A stretch of 64,000 bases of DNA from JBALVT01 sp036960305 (lineage in GTDB: Bacteria > Pseudomonadota > Gammaproteobacteria > Pseudomonadales > Halieaceae): NCBI GenBank assembly GCA_036960305.1, contig JBALWA010000002.1:124001-188000 (forward strand), written 5' to 3'. Positions 44,375 through 52,099 of the stretch are shown one piece after another. Position 1 is the first letter of the stretch. Each line of letters starts with the position of its first letter. The position numbers were made by a program, and so were the translations under genes. A model generated the notes under the pieces. The model was given only the letters and a program-made list of their open reading frames with translations, had not been told where the DNA came from and ran no database searches.

Positions 44375-45052
44375 CTACTCAGGATCCACTGCCTCCCCGG
44401 CGACTTCTTCGTTTTCGTAGACGCTGGTATCCGTTAGCCAGGCATTGAGCACGCTGATTAACTCCTCATGTCCCGTGTGTTTCAGCGCAGAGAACAACTG
44501 TACGCTCACCAGCTCCCGGTGTTCGCTTACCTGTGCGCGTACTTGTAGCATTGCAGCCTTTGCCGGCCCTTTTTTGAGCTTATCTGCTTTGGTCAGGAGG
44601 ATGTGAACGGGCATATTGGCAGCGATGGCCCAGCCCAGCATCTGTTCATCAAATGGTTGCATGGGGTGGCGGGTGTCCATGAGCAGTATTAATCCCCGCA
44701 AACTCTCCCTGCGCTGTAAGTAGCCCTCCAGCTGCTTAATCCAGGCCAGTTTTACGGCCTTGGGCACTTTGGCGAAACCGTAGCCAGGTAAGTCGACCAG
44801 TCTCTGTTCTTCTGAGAGGGCAAAAAAGTTTAAAAGCTGGGTGCGCCCCGGGGTTTTAGATGTTCTTGCGAGTTTTTTGTTTTGAGTTAAGCTATTGATT
44901 GCACTCGATTTTCCTGCATTTGATCGGCCGGCGAAGGCAACTTCCCAGCCCTGGTCAGGTGGACATTGGGTGACTTTGCTTGCGCTGGTCAGAAATTCCG
45001 CCTGACGATAATTGGGCGCTTTTACGATCATATCTTGATCTGTATTATCCAT
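44375..45052 (-). CDS. engB: Ribosome biogenesis GTPase EngB (YihA/YsxC)
   Basis: Small essential-type GTPase needed for 50S subunit assembly. About 225 residues from the ATG at 45052. G motifs: G1 GRSNAGKSS (42-50; the usual V is A), a TRB-like TSKTPGRTQLLNFF switch region, G3 DLPGYGFAKV, G4 LTKADKLKKG and G5-like SVQLFSALKHTG. Upstream in-frame residues to 45100 lack homology. Adjacent to polA as in E. coli and Pseudomonas. Confidence 0.93.
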   Translation of the reverse strand: MDNTDQDMIVKAPNYRQAEFLTSASKVTQCPPDQGWEVAFAGRSNAGKSSAINSLTQNKKLARTSKTPGRTQLLNFFALSEEQRLVDLPGYGFAKVPKAVKLAWIKQLEGYLQRRESLRGLILLMDTRHPMQPFDEQMLGWAIAANMPVHILLTKADKLKKGPAKAAMLQVRAQVSEHRELVSVQLFSALKHTGHEELISVLNAWLTDTSVYENEEVAGEAVDPE

Positions 45053-45174
45053 TGAGAGGTATTGCCTTTTTTGGTGTGAGCATCTCGTATATAATGCCAC
45101 AGCTTTTTCAACCAGTTATCAAAAGCTTGTATAGTTAGGCTGGATAAATTCAGGGAAATACATTGAGGTTACTC

Positions 45175-45468
45175 ATGAAAAATTTGTTTGCGGCTTTATT
45201 GCTGTTGTCTGCAGGTAGCGTATATGCAGAGGTCAATATGGAAAAATACAACAAGAGCTGTGTTGTTTGTCACGCCTCCGGTGCTGCAAATGCCCCGAAA
45301 ACCGGTGATGCCGCTGCCTGGGAGCCCCGTATGGCAAAGGGTATGGACGTATTGTTGCAATCTGTCGAAAGCGGTTTGAATGCGATGCCACCCAAGGGCA
45401 TGTGCTTCGATTGCAGCGCTGAAGAATACCAGGCAATGATCGAATTTATGGCCAAGCCGGCAGAATAA
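45175..45468 (+). CDS. Small periplasmic monoheme cytochrome c (c5-like)
   Basis: 97-residue exported protein: signal peptide MKNLFAALLLLSAGSVYA, then one heme site CVVCH and a later Met-rich segment AMPPKGMCFDCSAEEY that could supply the axial Met. The extra CFDC pair is typical of cytochrome c5. ATG at 45175 with GAGG upstream; an in-frame TTG at 45163 is less likely. Probably an electron carrier to the terminal oxidase, paired with the cytochrome c4 gene 34 bases downstream. Confidence 0.88.
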   Translation: MKNLFAALLLLSAGSVYAEVNMEKYNKSCVVCHASGAANAPKTGDAAAWEPRMAKGMDVLLQSVESGLNAMPPKGMCFDCSAEEYQAMIEFMAKPAE

Positions 45469-45502
45469 GCGGGCTTTTCACCACTTCCAGACTGGAATCA
45501 AC

Positions 45503-46138
45503 ATGAAGAAAGTAGTCATTATGCTCGGCCTTTTATTGGGCGGAGCACAAGCCGTATATTCCGCAGATGCCCCTATGAGTGGCGATGCAGCAGCAGGAGA
45601 AAGTCAGAGTGCCGGCTGTTCAGCGTGTCACGGCGCGGACGGTAATAGTGCGGTGCCAAGTTTCCCCAAGCTGGCAGGGCAGGGTGAGCGCTATTTGCAA
45701 AAGCAAATGCGGGATATTCGCGACGGATCTCGTCCCGTCCCCACGATGGCTGGCCAGCTGGATGGTAAGTCGGATCAGGATTTGGCTGATATCGCTGCGT
45801 TCTATGCGTCCCAGGCCGCTTCTGGCGGGAAAACAGACCCTGAGTTACTGGCTTTGGGCGAAAAGGTTTATCGCGCCGGTGTCCCTGAACGCAACGTGGC
45901 CGCGTGCACTGCCTGCCATTCCCCCACCGGGAAAGGTAACGCGCCTGCTGGATTCCCGGCACTAGCGGGTCAACACGCCGAGTACACAGCAACTCAGCTG
46001 ACGATGTACCGTAAGGGCTACGAAGATGAAACCGGGCGCACTAACGATGGTGACGCGAAAATCATGCGCACCACAGCCTTTGGTCTCAGCGATAAGGAAA
46101 TCCAGGCGGTTTCCAGTTATATTGCGGGCCTGAAGTAG
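45503..46138 (+). CDS. Diheme cytochrome c4
   Basis: Periplasmic electron donor to terminal oxidases. The 211-residue protein has a signal peptide (MKKVVIMLGLLLGGAQAVYSA) and two similar c-type domains, with heme motifs CSACHGADG and CTACHSPTG and axial Met candidates in PTMAGQL and RTTAFGLS-preceding KIM. Size and duplication fit c4. It sits between the c5-like gene and dsbA, the polA-engB-cc4-dsbA order of Pseudomonas. Confidence 0.93.
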   Translation: MKKVVIMLGLLLGGAQAVYSADAPMSGDAAAGESQSAGCSACHGADGNSAVPSFPKLAGQGERYLQKQMRDIRDGSRPVPTMAGQLDGKSDQDLADIAAFYASQAASGGKTDPELLALGEKVYRAGVPERNVAACTACHSPTGKGNAPAGFPALAGQHAEYTATQLTMYRKGYEDETGRTNDGDAKIMRTTAFGLSDKEIQAVSSYIAGLK

Positions 46139-46157
46139 TTCGGGCTGCGCGCAGTGT

Positions 46158-46185
46158 AAAAGGCGGCTTTTAGCCGCTTTTTTTT
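46158..46185 (+). terminator. Intrinsic terminator after cytochrome c4
   Basis: GCGGCT (46163-46168) and AGCCGC (46172-46177) pair around TTT, flanked by A4 before and eight T after (46178-46185). Confidence 0.9.
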
Positions 46186-46196
46186 GCTCAGTGGGA

Positions 46197-46289
46197 GGGC
46201 TCATCGGGGGTAAACATCGACTTGGTGAGCCATAAAGGCGCCCGGTCGGGCGTCAGGCCACTAAGTCGATGTTTACCCCCGATGAGCCC
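46197..46289. repeat. 27-bp perfect inverted repeat with a structured centre
   Basis: Left arm 46197-46223 and right arm 46263-46289 are exact reverse complements over 27 bases. The 39-base centre continues the stem (GGTG-a-GCC with GGC-CACT, one bulged A) and ends in an inner hairpin, GGCGCCCG/CGGGCGTC. The whole 93 bases can form one long cruciform or RNA hairpin. It is not a terminator (no T run; a separate terminator lies 11 bases upstream) and has no coding frame. It could be a non-autonomous mobile element or repeat-family copy, a protein binding site, or a dsbA leader structure. Not identified. Confidence 0.85.
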
Positions 46290-46410
46290 GGGTGCCGAGA
46301 GAGAGGGCGTTAGCTATCAATGTATTCCCAGCGTGTTGAGCTAAAGAGAATCGAACCCCGGTGGTATTTTGTTGTCTTATTTTGGTAATTTGTTTTTTTT
46401 GGAGAGAAGA

Positions 46411-47055
46411 ATGATCAAGCGTTTGTTGTTGTCCCTGTCACTATTAATTCTTGCCCCGATGGCCGTCATGGCACAGGACGAGGCCGTAAGCTATGTGGAG
46501 GGTACGGATTATGATCTCATCACACCTGCTGTTAGAACCGCCAACCCGGCGAAAATAGAAGTGGTTGAGTTCTTTTGGTATGGCTGTGGTCACTGCTACA
46601 ACTTTGAACCCCTGATCGGGCAGTGGAAAAAATCACTGGCCGAAGATGTCGTTTTCATCGGTTCCCCGGCGGTATGGAACCAACCGATGGAGCTGCACGC
46701 CAAGGCCTACTATGTGGCCGAGGTTCTGGGAGTGAAAGACACCCTGCACACGGCGCTGTTTCAAGCGATGAATGTCGATAAAAAGCGTCTTTCCACCGAT
46801 GCAGAGGTAGCCGCGATCTTTGTAGCTAACGGCGTGGCGGAAGAAGATTTTAACAAGGCACTGCGCTCTTTCGGCGTCACCAGTCAGTCGAAGCAAGCCT
46901 CATCCCGGGCGCGCGCGGCGAAAATAACAGGCACGCCGGAAATGATGGTCAATGGTAAGTACCGCATCAGCACCCGCAAGGCGGGTAGTCAGGCTAAAAT
47001 GCTTGAAATTGCCGATTTTCTGATAGCGAAAGAGCGGGCTGCGACAGGCAGCTAG
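46411..47055 (+). CDS. dsbA: Thiol:disulfide interchange protein DsbA
   Basis: Periplasmic oxidase that introduces disulfide bonds into exported proteins. About 214 residues from the ATG at 46411, with GGAGAGAAG immediately upstream; the open frame starts at 46369 but lacks a signal there. Signal peptide ends at AVMA, followed by mature QDEAVSYVEG. Active site CGHC (Cys59, Cys62) in FFWYGCGHCYNFEP and the cis-proline loop TGTPEMMVNG. Useful for the nearby exported cytochromes and SCO proteins. Confidence 0.95.
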   Translation: MIKRLLLSLSLLILAPMAVMAQDEAVSYVEGTDYDLITPAVRTANPAKIEVVEFFWYGCGHCYNFEPLIGQWKKSLAEDVVFIGSPAVWNQPMELHAKAYYVAEVLGVKDTLHTALFQAMNVDKKRLSTDAEVAAIFVANGVAEEDFNKALRSFGVTSQSKQASSRARAAKITGTPEMMVNGKYRISTRKAGSQAKMLEIADFLIAKERAATGS

Positions 47056-47102
47056 GCAGCATTCTCTGTTGTCTGTGGTTCCGGTCTGTCTGGAATCACA
47101 GG

Positions 47103-47720
47103 CTACATCCCACTGGGGTAGTTTTCCAGCGATGCCTTGCCACTGTCGCGAATCAGGCGGAATCCCAGGGCGTACTCTCTTAGCATCTCCAGGCAATAGG
47201 TCAGTCGCTTGTCGAAATACTCCTGCGCGTCCGGCTTATTCTTATCGGCGTCGGCGTTAAATATGGTTTCCACATAGCGAATGATCAGGTGCTCCGGTAA
47301 ATAGCAGATTCGGCTGTTCTTGTAGCTGCTCATTCGCAGCTCTGCTATGGGATAGGAGCCGCCGTCCGCACTGGAGATGGCAACGATCAAGGCGGGCTTG
47401 TGTGCCAGTTCTTCACCGGCCGTCCACATCAGGAAGAAATTCTTCAGTCCTGCCGGGGCCATCCCATGCCATTCGGGGCAGAGGATAACGAAGGCGTCGC
47501 AGGCATGCAGCTCTTTACTCAGGGGTGCGAGGGTCTTTTGCCACTGATCATCCCCCTGCCAGATGCTTTCGTCCCAGAGAGGTAGTGGGTTGTCCGCGAG
47601 GTCGTAAAGCCAGGTCGAATCGCAGAGCCCCTGTTGTAACAGCACCTTTTCAATATGTCGGCCGACTTTCCCTGTCTGGGACTGCTTTCTGTGACTGCCG
47701 CAAATAATACCGATTTTCAT
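47103..47720 (-). CDS. NADPH-dependent FMN reductase-like flavoprotein
   Basis: 205-residue flavodoxin-fold protein of the NADPH-dependent FMN reductase family. The N-terminal phosphate loop is IGIICGSHRKQSQTGKVGRHIE; later ILCPEWHGMAPAGLKNFFLMW carries the flavin-contact segment, and ALIVAISSADGGSYPIAELRM follows. No signal peptide. Physiological substrate unknown (quinone, chromate or azo reductase activity are family possibilities). Convergent with dsbA. Confidence 0.8.
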   Translation of the reverse strand: MKIGIICGSHRKQSQTGKVGRHIEKVLLQQGLCDSTWLYDLADNPLPLWDESIWQGDDQWQKTLAPLSKELHACDAFVILCPEWHGMAPAGLKNFFLMWTAGEELAHKPALIVAISSADGGSYPIAELRMSSYKNSRICYLPEHLIIRYVETIFNADADKNKPDAQEYFDKRLTYCLEMLREYALGFRLIRDSGKASLENYPSGM

Positions 47721-47806
47721 GCATCTTCCTATTTGATTGAATGATGGCCCCAGTGTACCTCGCCACTCCTAATGTCACATTAGGCATGACGGTACACCAG
47801 GGTTAC

Positions 47807-49873
47807 TTAAACCCGCGCGAAGTCCTGGGAATTCCCGGTCCAACGCGCGATTAACTGCTCTTCCAACTCTGGATATTGGTCCCGGGTGGTTTGTGCCAGT
47901 TCCTGTACCAGATCCAGTAAATGGTCGTGAGCGGGAAGCTCGGCAACACGAAATGTCATAAGCCCTGTTTGCCTTGTTCCCAGGACCTCTCCAGGACCCC
48001 GTAATTCGAGATCCTTTTCCGCGATATAGAAGCCATCGGAGCTCTCCCGCAGGGCCTGTAATCGCTGCTTTCCCGTGTGCGATAAGGGGGTTTGGTAGAG
48101 CAGGACACAGTGGCTGGCCTGTGAGCCCCGCCCGACCCGGCCCCTGAGCTGGTGAAGTTGCGCGAGGCCCAGGCGCTCAGGATTTTCGATAATCATCAGG
48201 CTGGCATTCGGCACATCTACGCCAACTTCAATGACCGTAGTGGCGATGAGAAGTGACAATTCGCCGGCTTTGAACTGTGCCATTACGGCCTGTTTTTCGG
48301 CGGGTTTTAGTCGCCCATGTACCAAACCAATCGCGAGATCGGGTAATTGGGCGGCCAGCTCGGTGGCAGTAGCCTCGGCGGCCTGTGCCTGCAGGCTCTC
48401 GCTCTCTTCAATCAGGGTGCACACCCAATAGGCCTGGCGGCCGCTTAAACACGCAGAGGCTACGCGTTCAACAATTTGTGGGCGCCGGCTGCTGTCAATG
48501 AGCACCGTCTCGACGGGCTGGCGTCCCGGAGGAAGCTCATCGATGACCGAGCAGTCCAGGTCCGCATAGGCAACCATGGAGAGGGTTCTCGGAATTGGGG
48601 TTGCGGTCATGACCAGCTGATGAGGCCTGCCTACGTCGGCATCGGCCTTCTCGGTCAGCGACAGTCGCTGATGAACGCCGAACCTGTGCTGCTCGTCTAC
48701 GATGACCAGCCCCAGCAGGGAAAAAGAAACATCTGCCTGGAATAGCGCGTGGGTACCGATGACCAATGCAGCGGACCCACTCCCTATGCGCTCCAGGGTT
48801 TGCTCTCGCTTTTTGCCCTTCAGCCTACCTGTTAGCCACTCCATCGTAATATCCAATGGACCGAACCAATCCGAGAAATTTTGCCAGTGCTGTTCGGCGA
48901 GGATTTCTGTTGGGGCCATGAGTGCAACCTGAAAGCCACTACCGATCGCCTGAATTGCCGCAGAGGCCGCCACCAGCGTTTTCCCCGAACCAACATCACC
49001 CTGCAGCAGGCGATGCATCGGGAAGGGGCGCTCCAGGTCTGAGGCAATTTCGCCTATAACACGGGACTGGGCAGCCGTTGGCGAAAATGGCAGGCTTGCC
49101 ATAAATGCATCCATGGCTGGCTGCTGTCGCGATAGTGGGGGGGCGCCAGCCAATTGGTGTTTAGCCCGCAGGCGCTGAAGAGAGAGGTTATGAGCAACCA
49201 GTTCTTCCAGGGCCAGTCGTAATTGGGCGGGATGACGGCCCTCGCGCAACAGCTCCTGGGGTGCATCCGGGGGAGGTGCGTGAAGGTATTGTAGTGCCTC
49301 AGACAAGTCATAGGGGTAGGCTTGGTTGGAAGGCAGTAAATCGCTGAGCTCTGCCCGCCTCAGCCAGGATACTGCCTGCTCACACAGCTTGCGCCACTGG
49401 TTCTGTGAAATGCCGGCGACGGTGGGGTAGATCGGGGTGAGCCGGTCTTCCAGGCTCGATTCACCAGCGGTTAGCAGGCTATATTCCGGGTGATACATCT
49501 CAAAGCCGGCGCTGCCACGGCGTACCTGCCCGTAGCAACGCAGCCGTGTTCCCGGTTGCAGGTTGTTCTTTTGGGCGGCGCTGAAATGAAAAAACCGCAG
49601 GGAGATAGTGCCACTGCCATCCTGGATTCGGGCCACCAGGCTCCGCCGCCTGCCAAAAATGATGTCTGCAAGCCGGACTTCGCCTTCAATGACCAAATCA
49701 TCGCCTTCACGGGCTGCGGCGATGGGGGTGACGCGGGTGCGATCCTGATATCGCAGCGGCAGATGGAACAATAAGTCCTCGACTTGACGGACGCCACACT
49801 CCGCCAGTTTTTCCGTTAATTTTGGGCCGACGCCCCTCAGCTCCCTGACCGGAAGCCCTGCTATCCCTGTCAT
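47807..49873 (-). CDS. recG: ATP-dependent DNA helicase RecG
   Basis: Branch-migrating helicase that reverses stalled forks and processes recombination intermediates. The 688-residue protein has an N-terminal wedge (OB) domain, Walker A LLQGDVGSGKTLVAA, the DEQH box VIVDEQHRFGVHQRL, TATPIPRTL, and the C-terminal helicase motifs TTVIEVGVDVPNASLMIIENPERLGLAQLHQLRGRVGRG. Length normal. It lies six bases downstream of oxyR; the oxyR-recG operon is also known in Pseudomonas. Confidence 0.96.
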   Translation of the reverse strand: MTGIAGLPVRELRGVGPKLTEKLAECGVRQVEDLLFHLPLRYQDRTRVTPIAAAREGDDLVIEGEVRLADIIFGRRRSLVARIQDGSGTISLRFFHFSAAQKNNLQPGTRLRCYGQVRRGSAGFEMYHPEYSLLTAGESSLEDRLTPIYPTVAGISQNQWRKLCEQAVSWLRRAELSDLLPSNQAYPYDLSEALQYLHAPPPDAPQELLREGRHPAQLRLALEELVAHNLSLQRLRAKHQLAGAPPLSRQQPAMDAFMASLPFSPTAAQSRVIGEIASDLERPFPMHRLLQGDVGSGKTLVAASAAIQAIGSGFQVALMAPTEILAEQHWQNFSDWFGPLDITMEWLTGRLKGKKREQTLERIGSGSAALVIGTHALFQADVSFSLLGLVIVDEQHRFGVHQRLSLTEKADADVGRPHQLVMTATPIPRTLSMVAYADLDCSVIDELPPGRQPVETVLIDSSRRPQIVERVASACLSGRQAYWVCTLIEESESLQAQAAEATATELAAQLPDLAIGLVHGRLKPAEKQAVMAQFKAGELSLLIATTVIEVGVDVPNASLMIIENPERLGLAQLHQLRGRVGRGSQASHCVLLYQTPLSHTGKQRLQALRESSDGFYIAEKDLELRGPGEVLGTRQTGLMTFRVAELPAHDHLLDLVQELAQTTRDQYPELEEQLIARWTGNSQDFARV

Positions 49874-49879
49874 ACTGGC

Positions 49880-50779
49880 TTAATCCCTGAGTGCTTCGGT
49901 GAGCATGTCGATAGCTTTGTGCCGGGGACAGCTGGTTCGCCAGGCCAGTGCCACAGTGCGCGTGGGTCCGGGTTGCTGGAAAGGTCGCACAACCAGGTTC
50001 TCGGCTTCGTAATGGCGCTCGGTCGCTGCAGATGCCGGCAGTATGGTGATGCCCAGGCCACTGGCGACCATGTATTTCAGGGTCTCCAAAGAGCTACCTT
50101 CCAGCACGGCCTGGCCATTGCGGTGATTGTTGCTGATGGCGTCCTGTAGCCCGGGGCAGGCCTCCAGCACCTGATCGCGAAAGCAATGCCCCTCTCCCAT
50201 CAGCAACACCCGGTGGCTGGCCAGTGCAGCGGGGTCGATACTTTTTGCTGACGCCAGCGGGTGGTCTGGGGGCATCAGCACGACAAAGGGTTCGTCGAAT
50301 ACCGCGCGGGTCACTACATCGGGTTCGTTAAAAGGCAGTGCGATGAAAATCGCATCCAGGTCACCCCGGCTAAGCTTTTGGCGCAAACTGGCGGTGTAGC
50401 TCTCTTCTATATACAAGGGCATGTCGGGGGCGCTATCCTGCAGCCGATTAACCAGGCGTGGGAAGAGATAGGGCCCTACGGTATAGATTGCGCCGATAGA
50501 TAAGACAGCGCCCAGGGGATCTTTACCCAGGTCGGCCATGTTGAGGAGGTTTCGGCTCTCCTGTAAAACTGTGCGGGCCTGTACAACGATTTTCTCCCCG
50601 ATAGCTGTGGCGATTATCCGCTGTCGCGAGCGTTCAAACAGGCTGACACCCAGCTCGTCTTCAAGTTTTTTGATCGCTATGCTCAAGGTCGGTTGGCTTA
50701 CGTTGCACTGCTCAGCCGCTTTGCGAAAGTGGCGTGTTTCGAAGAGGGCCACAACGTAGCGTAGTTCCGTTAGTGTCAT
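49880..50779 (-). CDS. oxyR: Hydrogen peroxide-sensing LysR-type regulator OxyR
   Basis: Transcription factor activated by disulfide formation on peroxide exposure. The 299-residue protein has an N-terminal winged helix-turn-helix (FRKAAEQCNVSQPTLSIAIKKLEDELG) and a regulatory domain in which Cys199 (GHCF) and Cys208 (ACPG) occupy the positions of the redox pair of E. coli OxyR. In an operon with recG, linking DNA repair to oxidative stress. Divergent from the SDR gene, with only 54 bases between. Confidence 0.94.
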   Translation of the reverse strand: MTLTELRYVVALFETRHFRKAAEQCNVSQPTLSIAIKKLEDELGVSLFERSRQRIIATAIGEKIVVQARTVLQESRNLLNMADLGKDPLGAVLSIGAIYTVGPYLFPRLVNRLQDSAPDMPLYIEESYTASLRQKLSRGDLDAIFIALPFNEPDVVTRAVFDEPFVVLMPPDHPLASAKSIDPAALASHRVLLMGEGHCFRDQVLEACPGLQDAISNNHRNGQAVLEGSSLETLKYMVASGLGITILPASAATERHYEAENLVVRPFQQPGPTRTVALAWRTSCPRHKAIDMLTEALRD

Positions 50780-50833
50780 AGTGATAGGTCTTTGGCTTGT
50801 CCGGGTATAGTGTAACCAGAGTGAGATTCTATT

Positions 50834-51670
50834 ATGAAGCCAAATTCGATCTTAATCATTGGTTGTGGTGACCTGGGTGAACGGGTGGCTGGCCTGCTCA
50901 ATCCTTCGGGGTTTAGTATCGGTGGCATTTGCCGTCATCCCGAACAGCTATCGCCGCTATTTACCGGGCGGTACCATGCCGATTATACCCTGCCCGGCAG
51001 CCTGGCGTTTTTGGAAGAATTGGCGCCGGACTATGTGCTGACCACGTTTAAACCAGCGCAAGCATCCCCGAAGGGTTATCAAGCCGGCTTTCCCGAGGCT
51101 ATGGACAATTTGCTCACGGGTTTGGGGGCACACCGCCCCAAAGGCATTTTCATGGTTTCAAGCACCCGGGCTCTGGCTGAGCAAAAGGGTGCCTGGGTTG
51201 ACGAGCAAAGCGCCGCAGCCGAATCGGGCTATGCGGCCAGGGCAATTGTTGAGGCCGAGAAGAGGCTGCAGGCATCGGGGCTACGGGCGTGTATCGTTCG
51301 ATTTGCAGGTATTTACGGCGACCGGAATGGGCGGCTGTTGAGCCGTGTGCGCGGTGGGGAGATACGCGCCGAGCAACCCGCATGTTATGGCAATCGTATA
51401 CATCGGAATGATTGTGCCGGTATGTTGGTACACCTATTGAACCTGGACCACTGCGAACGGGCGCCACTCTATCTCGGCGTCGATAATGAGCCCGCACCAC
51501 AGCATGAAGTCGAGAGGTGGTTAGCAAATGAAATGGGCGTGAATGCCCTCCCGGTAGAGCAGGCCCCACGGGGGCACAAACGCTGCAGCAACCGACTCAT
51601 TACGGCAAGCGGCTATCGGTTTTTATACCCATCGTACCGCGAGGGGTATCGGGCAGTTATGGCGCCCTGA
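50834..51670 (+). CDS. NAD(P)-binding SDR/epimerase-like protein
   Basis: 278-residue extended Rossmann protein (NSILIIGCGDLGERVAGLL at the N-terminus) with similarity in layout to NAD-dependent epimerases and YeeZ-type proteins. VSSTRALAEQKGAWVDEQSAA, with a following RAIVEAEKRL segment, stands where the SDR Ser-Tyr-Lys site would be, and the Tyr of YxxxK is not obvious. CIVRFAGIYG and NRIHRNDCAGMLVHLL are typical later motifs. Substrate unknown. Convergent with ridA. Confidence 0.75.
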   Translation: MKPNSILIIGCGDLGERVAGLLNPSGFSIGGICRHPEQLSPLFTGRYHADYTLPGSLAFLEELAPDYVLTTFKPAQASPKGYQAGFPEAMDNLLTGLGAHRPKGIFMVSSTRALAEQKGAWVDEQSAAAESGYAARAIVEAEKRLQASGLRACIVRFAGIYGDRNGRLLSRVRGGEIRAEQPACYGNRIHRNDCAGMLVHLLNLDHCERAPLYLGVDNEPAPQHEVERWLANEMGVNALPVEQAPRGHKRCSNRLITASGYRFLYPSYREGYRAVMAP

Positions 51671-51676
51671 GAGCGT

Positions 51677-52060
51677 TCAAACTGCCAATATGGCTTCTAC
51701 TTCTATGCCTACACCTTTTGGCAGGGCGGCAACCTGGACACAGGCCCGGGCAGGGTAGGGCGCTTCAAGGTATTGAGCCATCACGGCATTGACTGCGACA
51801 AAGTCCTGCAGGTCGGTCAGGGAAATATTGATCTTGACCGCATCGTTAAGCGTTCCTCCGGCGGCGTTGGCAACTGCCGCCAGGTTTTTAAATACCTGGT
51901 TTGCCTGGGCAGAGATGTCGCCCTCCACGATCTGCATAGTTTCCGGCACAAGCGGTATCTGGCCCGATAACCAGACGGTATTTCCCACTTTGATCGCCTG
52001 TGAGTAGGGTCCTATGGCCTCGGGGGCATTGGGTGTTGATATAACCGCACGGTTGCTCAA
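51677..52060 (-). CDS. ridA: RidA-family enamine/imine deaminase
   Basis: Hydrolyses reactive 2-aminoacrylate and related enamines, protecting PLP enzymes. The 127-residue protein shows the family marks APEAIGPYSQAIKVGNTVWLSGQIPLVPET, PARACVQVAALPKGVGIEVEAIL with the catalytic arginine in ARACV. Lies 39 bases downstream of spoT on the same strand, as in Pseudomonas. Confidence 0.93.
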   Translation of the reverse strand: MSNRAVISTPNAPEAIGPYSQAIKVGNTVWLSGQIPLVPETMQIVEGDISAQANQVFKNLAAVANAAGGTLNDAVKINISLTDLQDFVAVNAVMAQYLEAPYPARACVQVAALPKGVGIEVEAILAV

Positions 52061-52099
52061 TGGTCTTCTCCTAAAAATTAAACGTCGCCGCAGCCGGGC

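Noticed and set aside
44152..44448. 98-residue open frame after polA
   Set aside because: It runs through the small-RNA promoter and terminator and into engB antisense, with no family resemblance.
46336..46370. Minus-strand GGGGTTCGATTCTC followed by TTAGCTCAACA, like a tRNA or tmRNA T-arm and 3' end (possible attachment-site remnant)
   Set aside because: The T stem would hold only mixed G-T pairs and one mismatch, the CCA is missing, and no 5' half is present. A match of this length can occur by chance.
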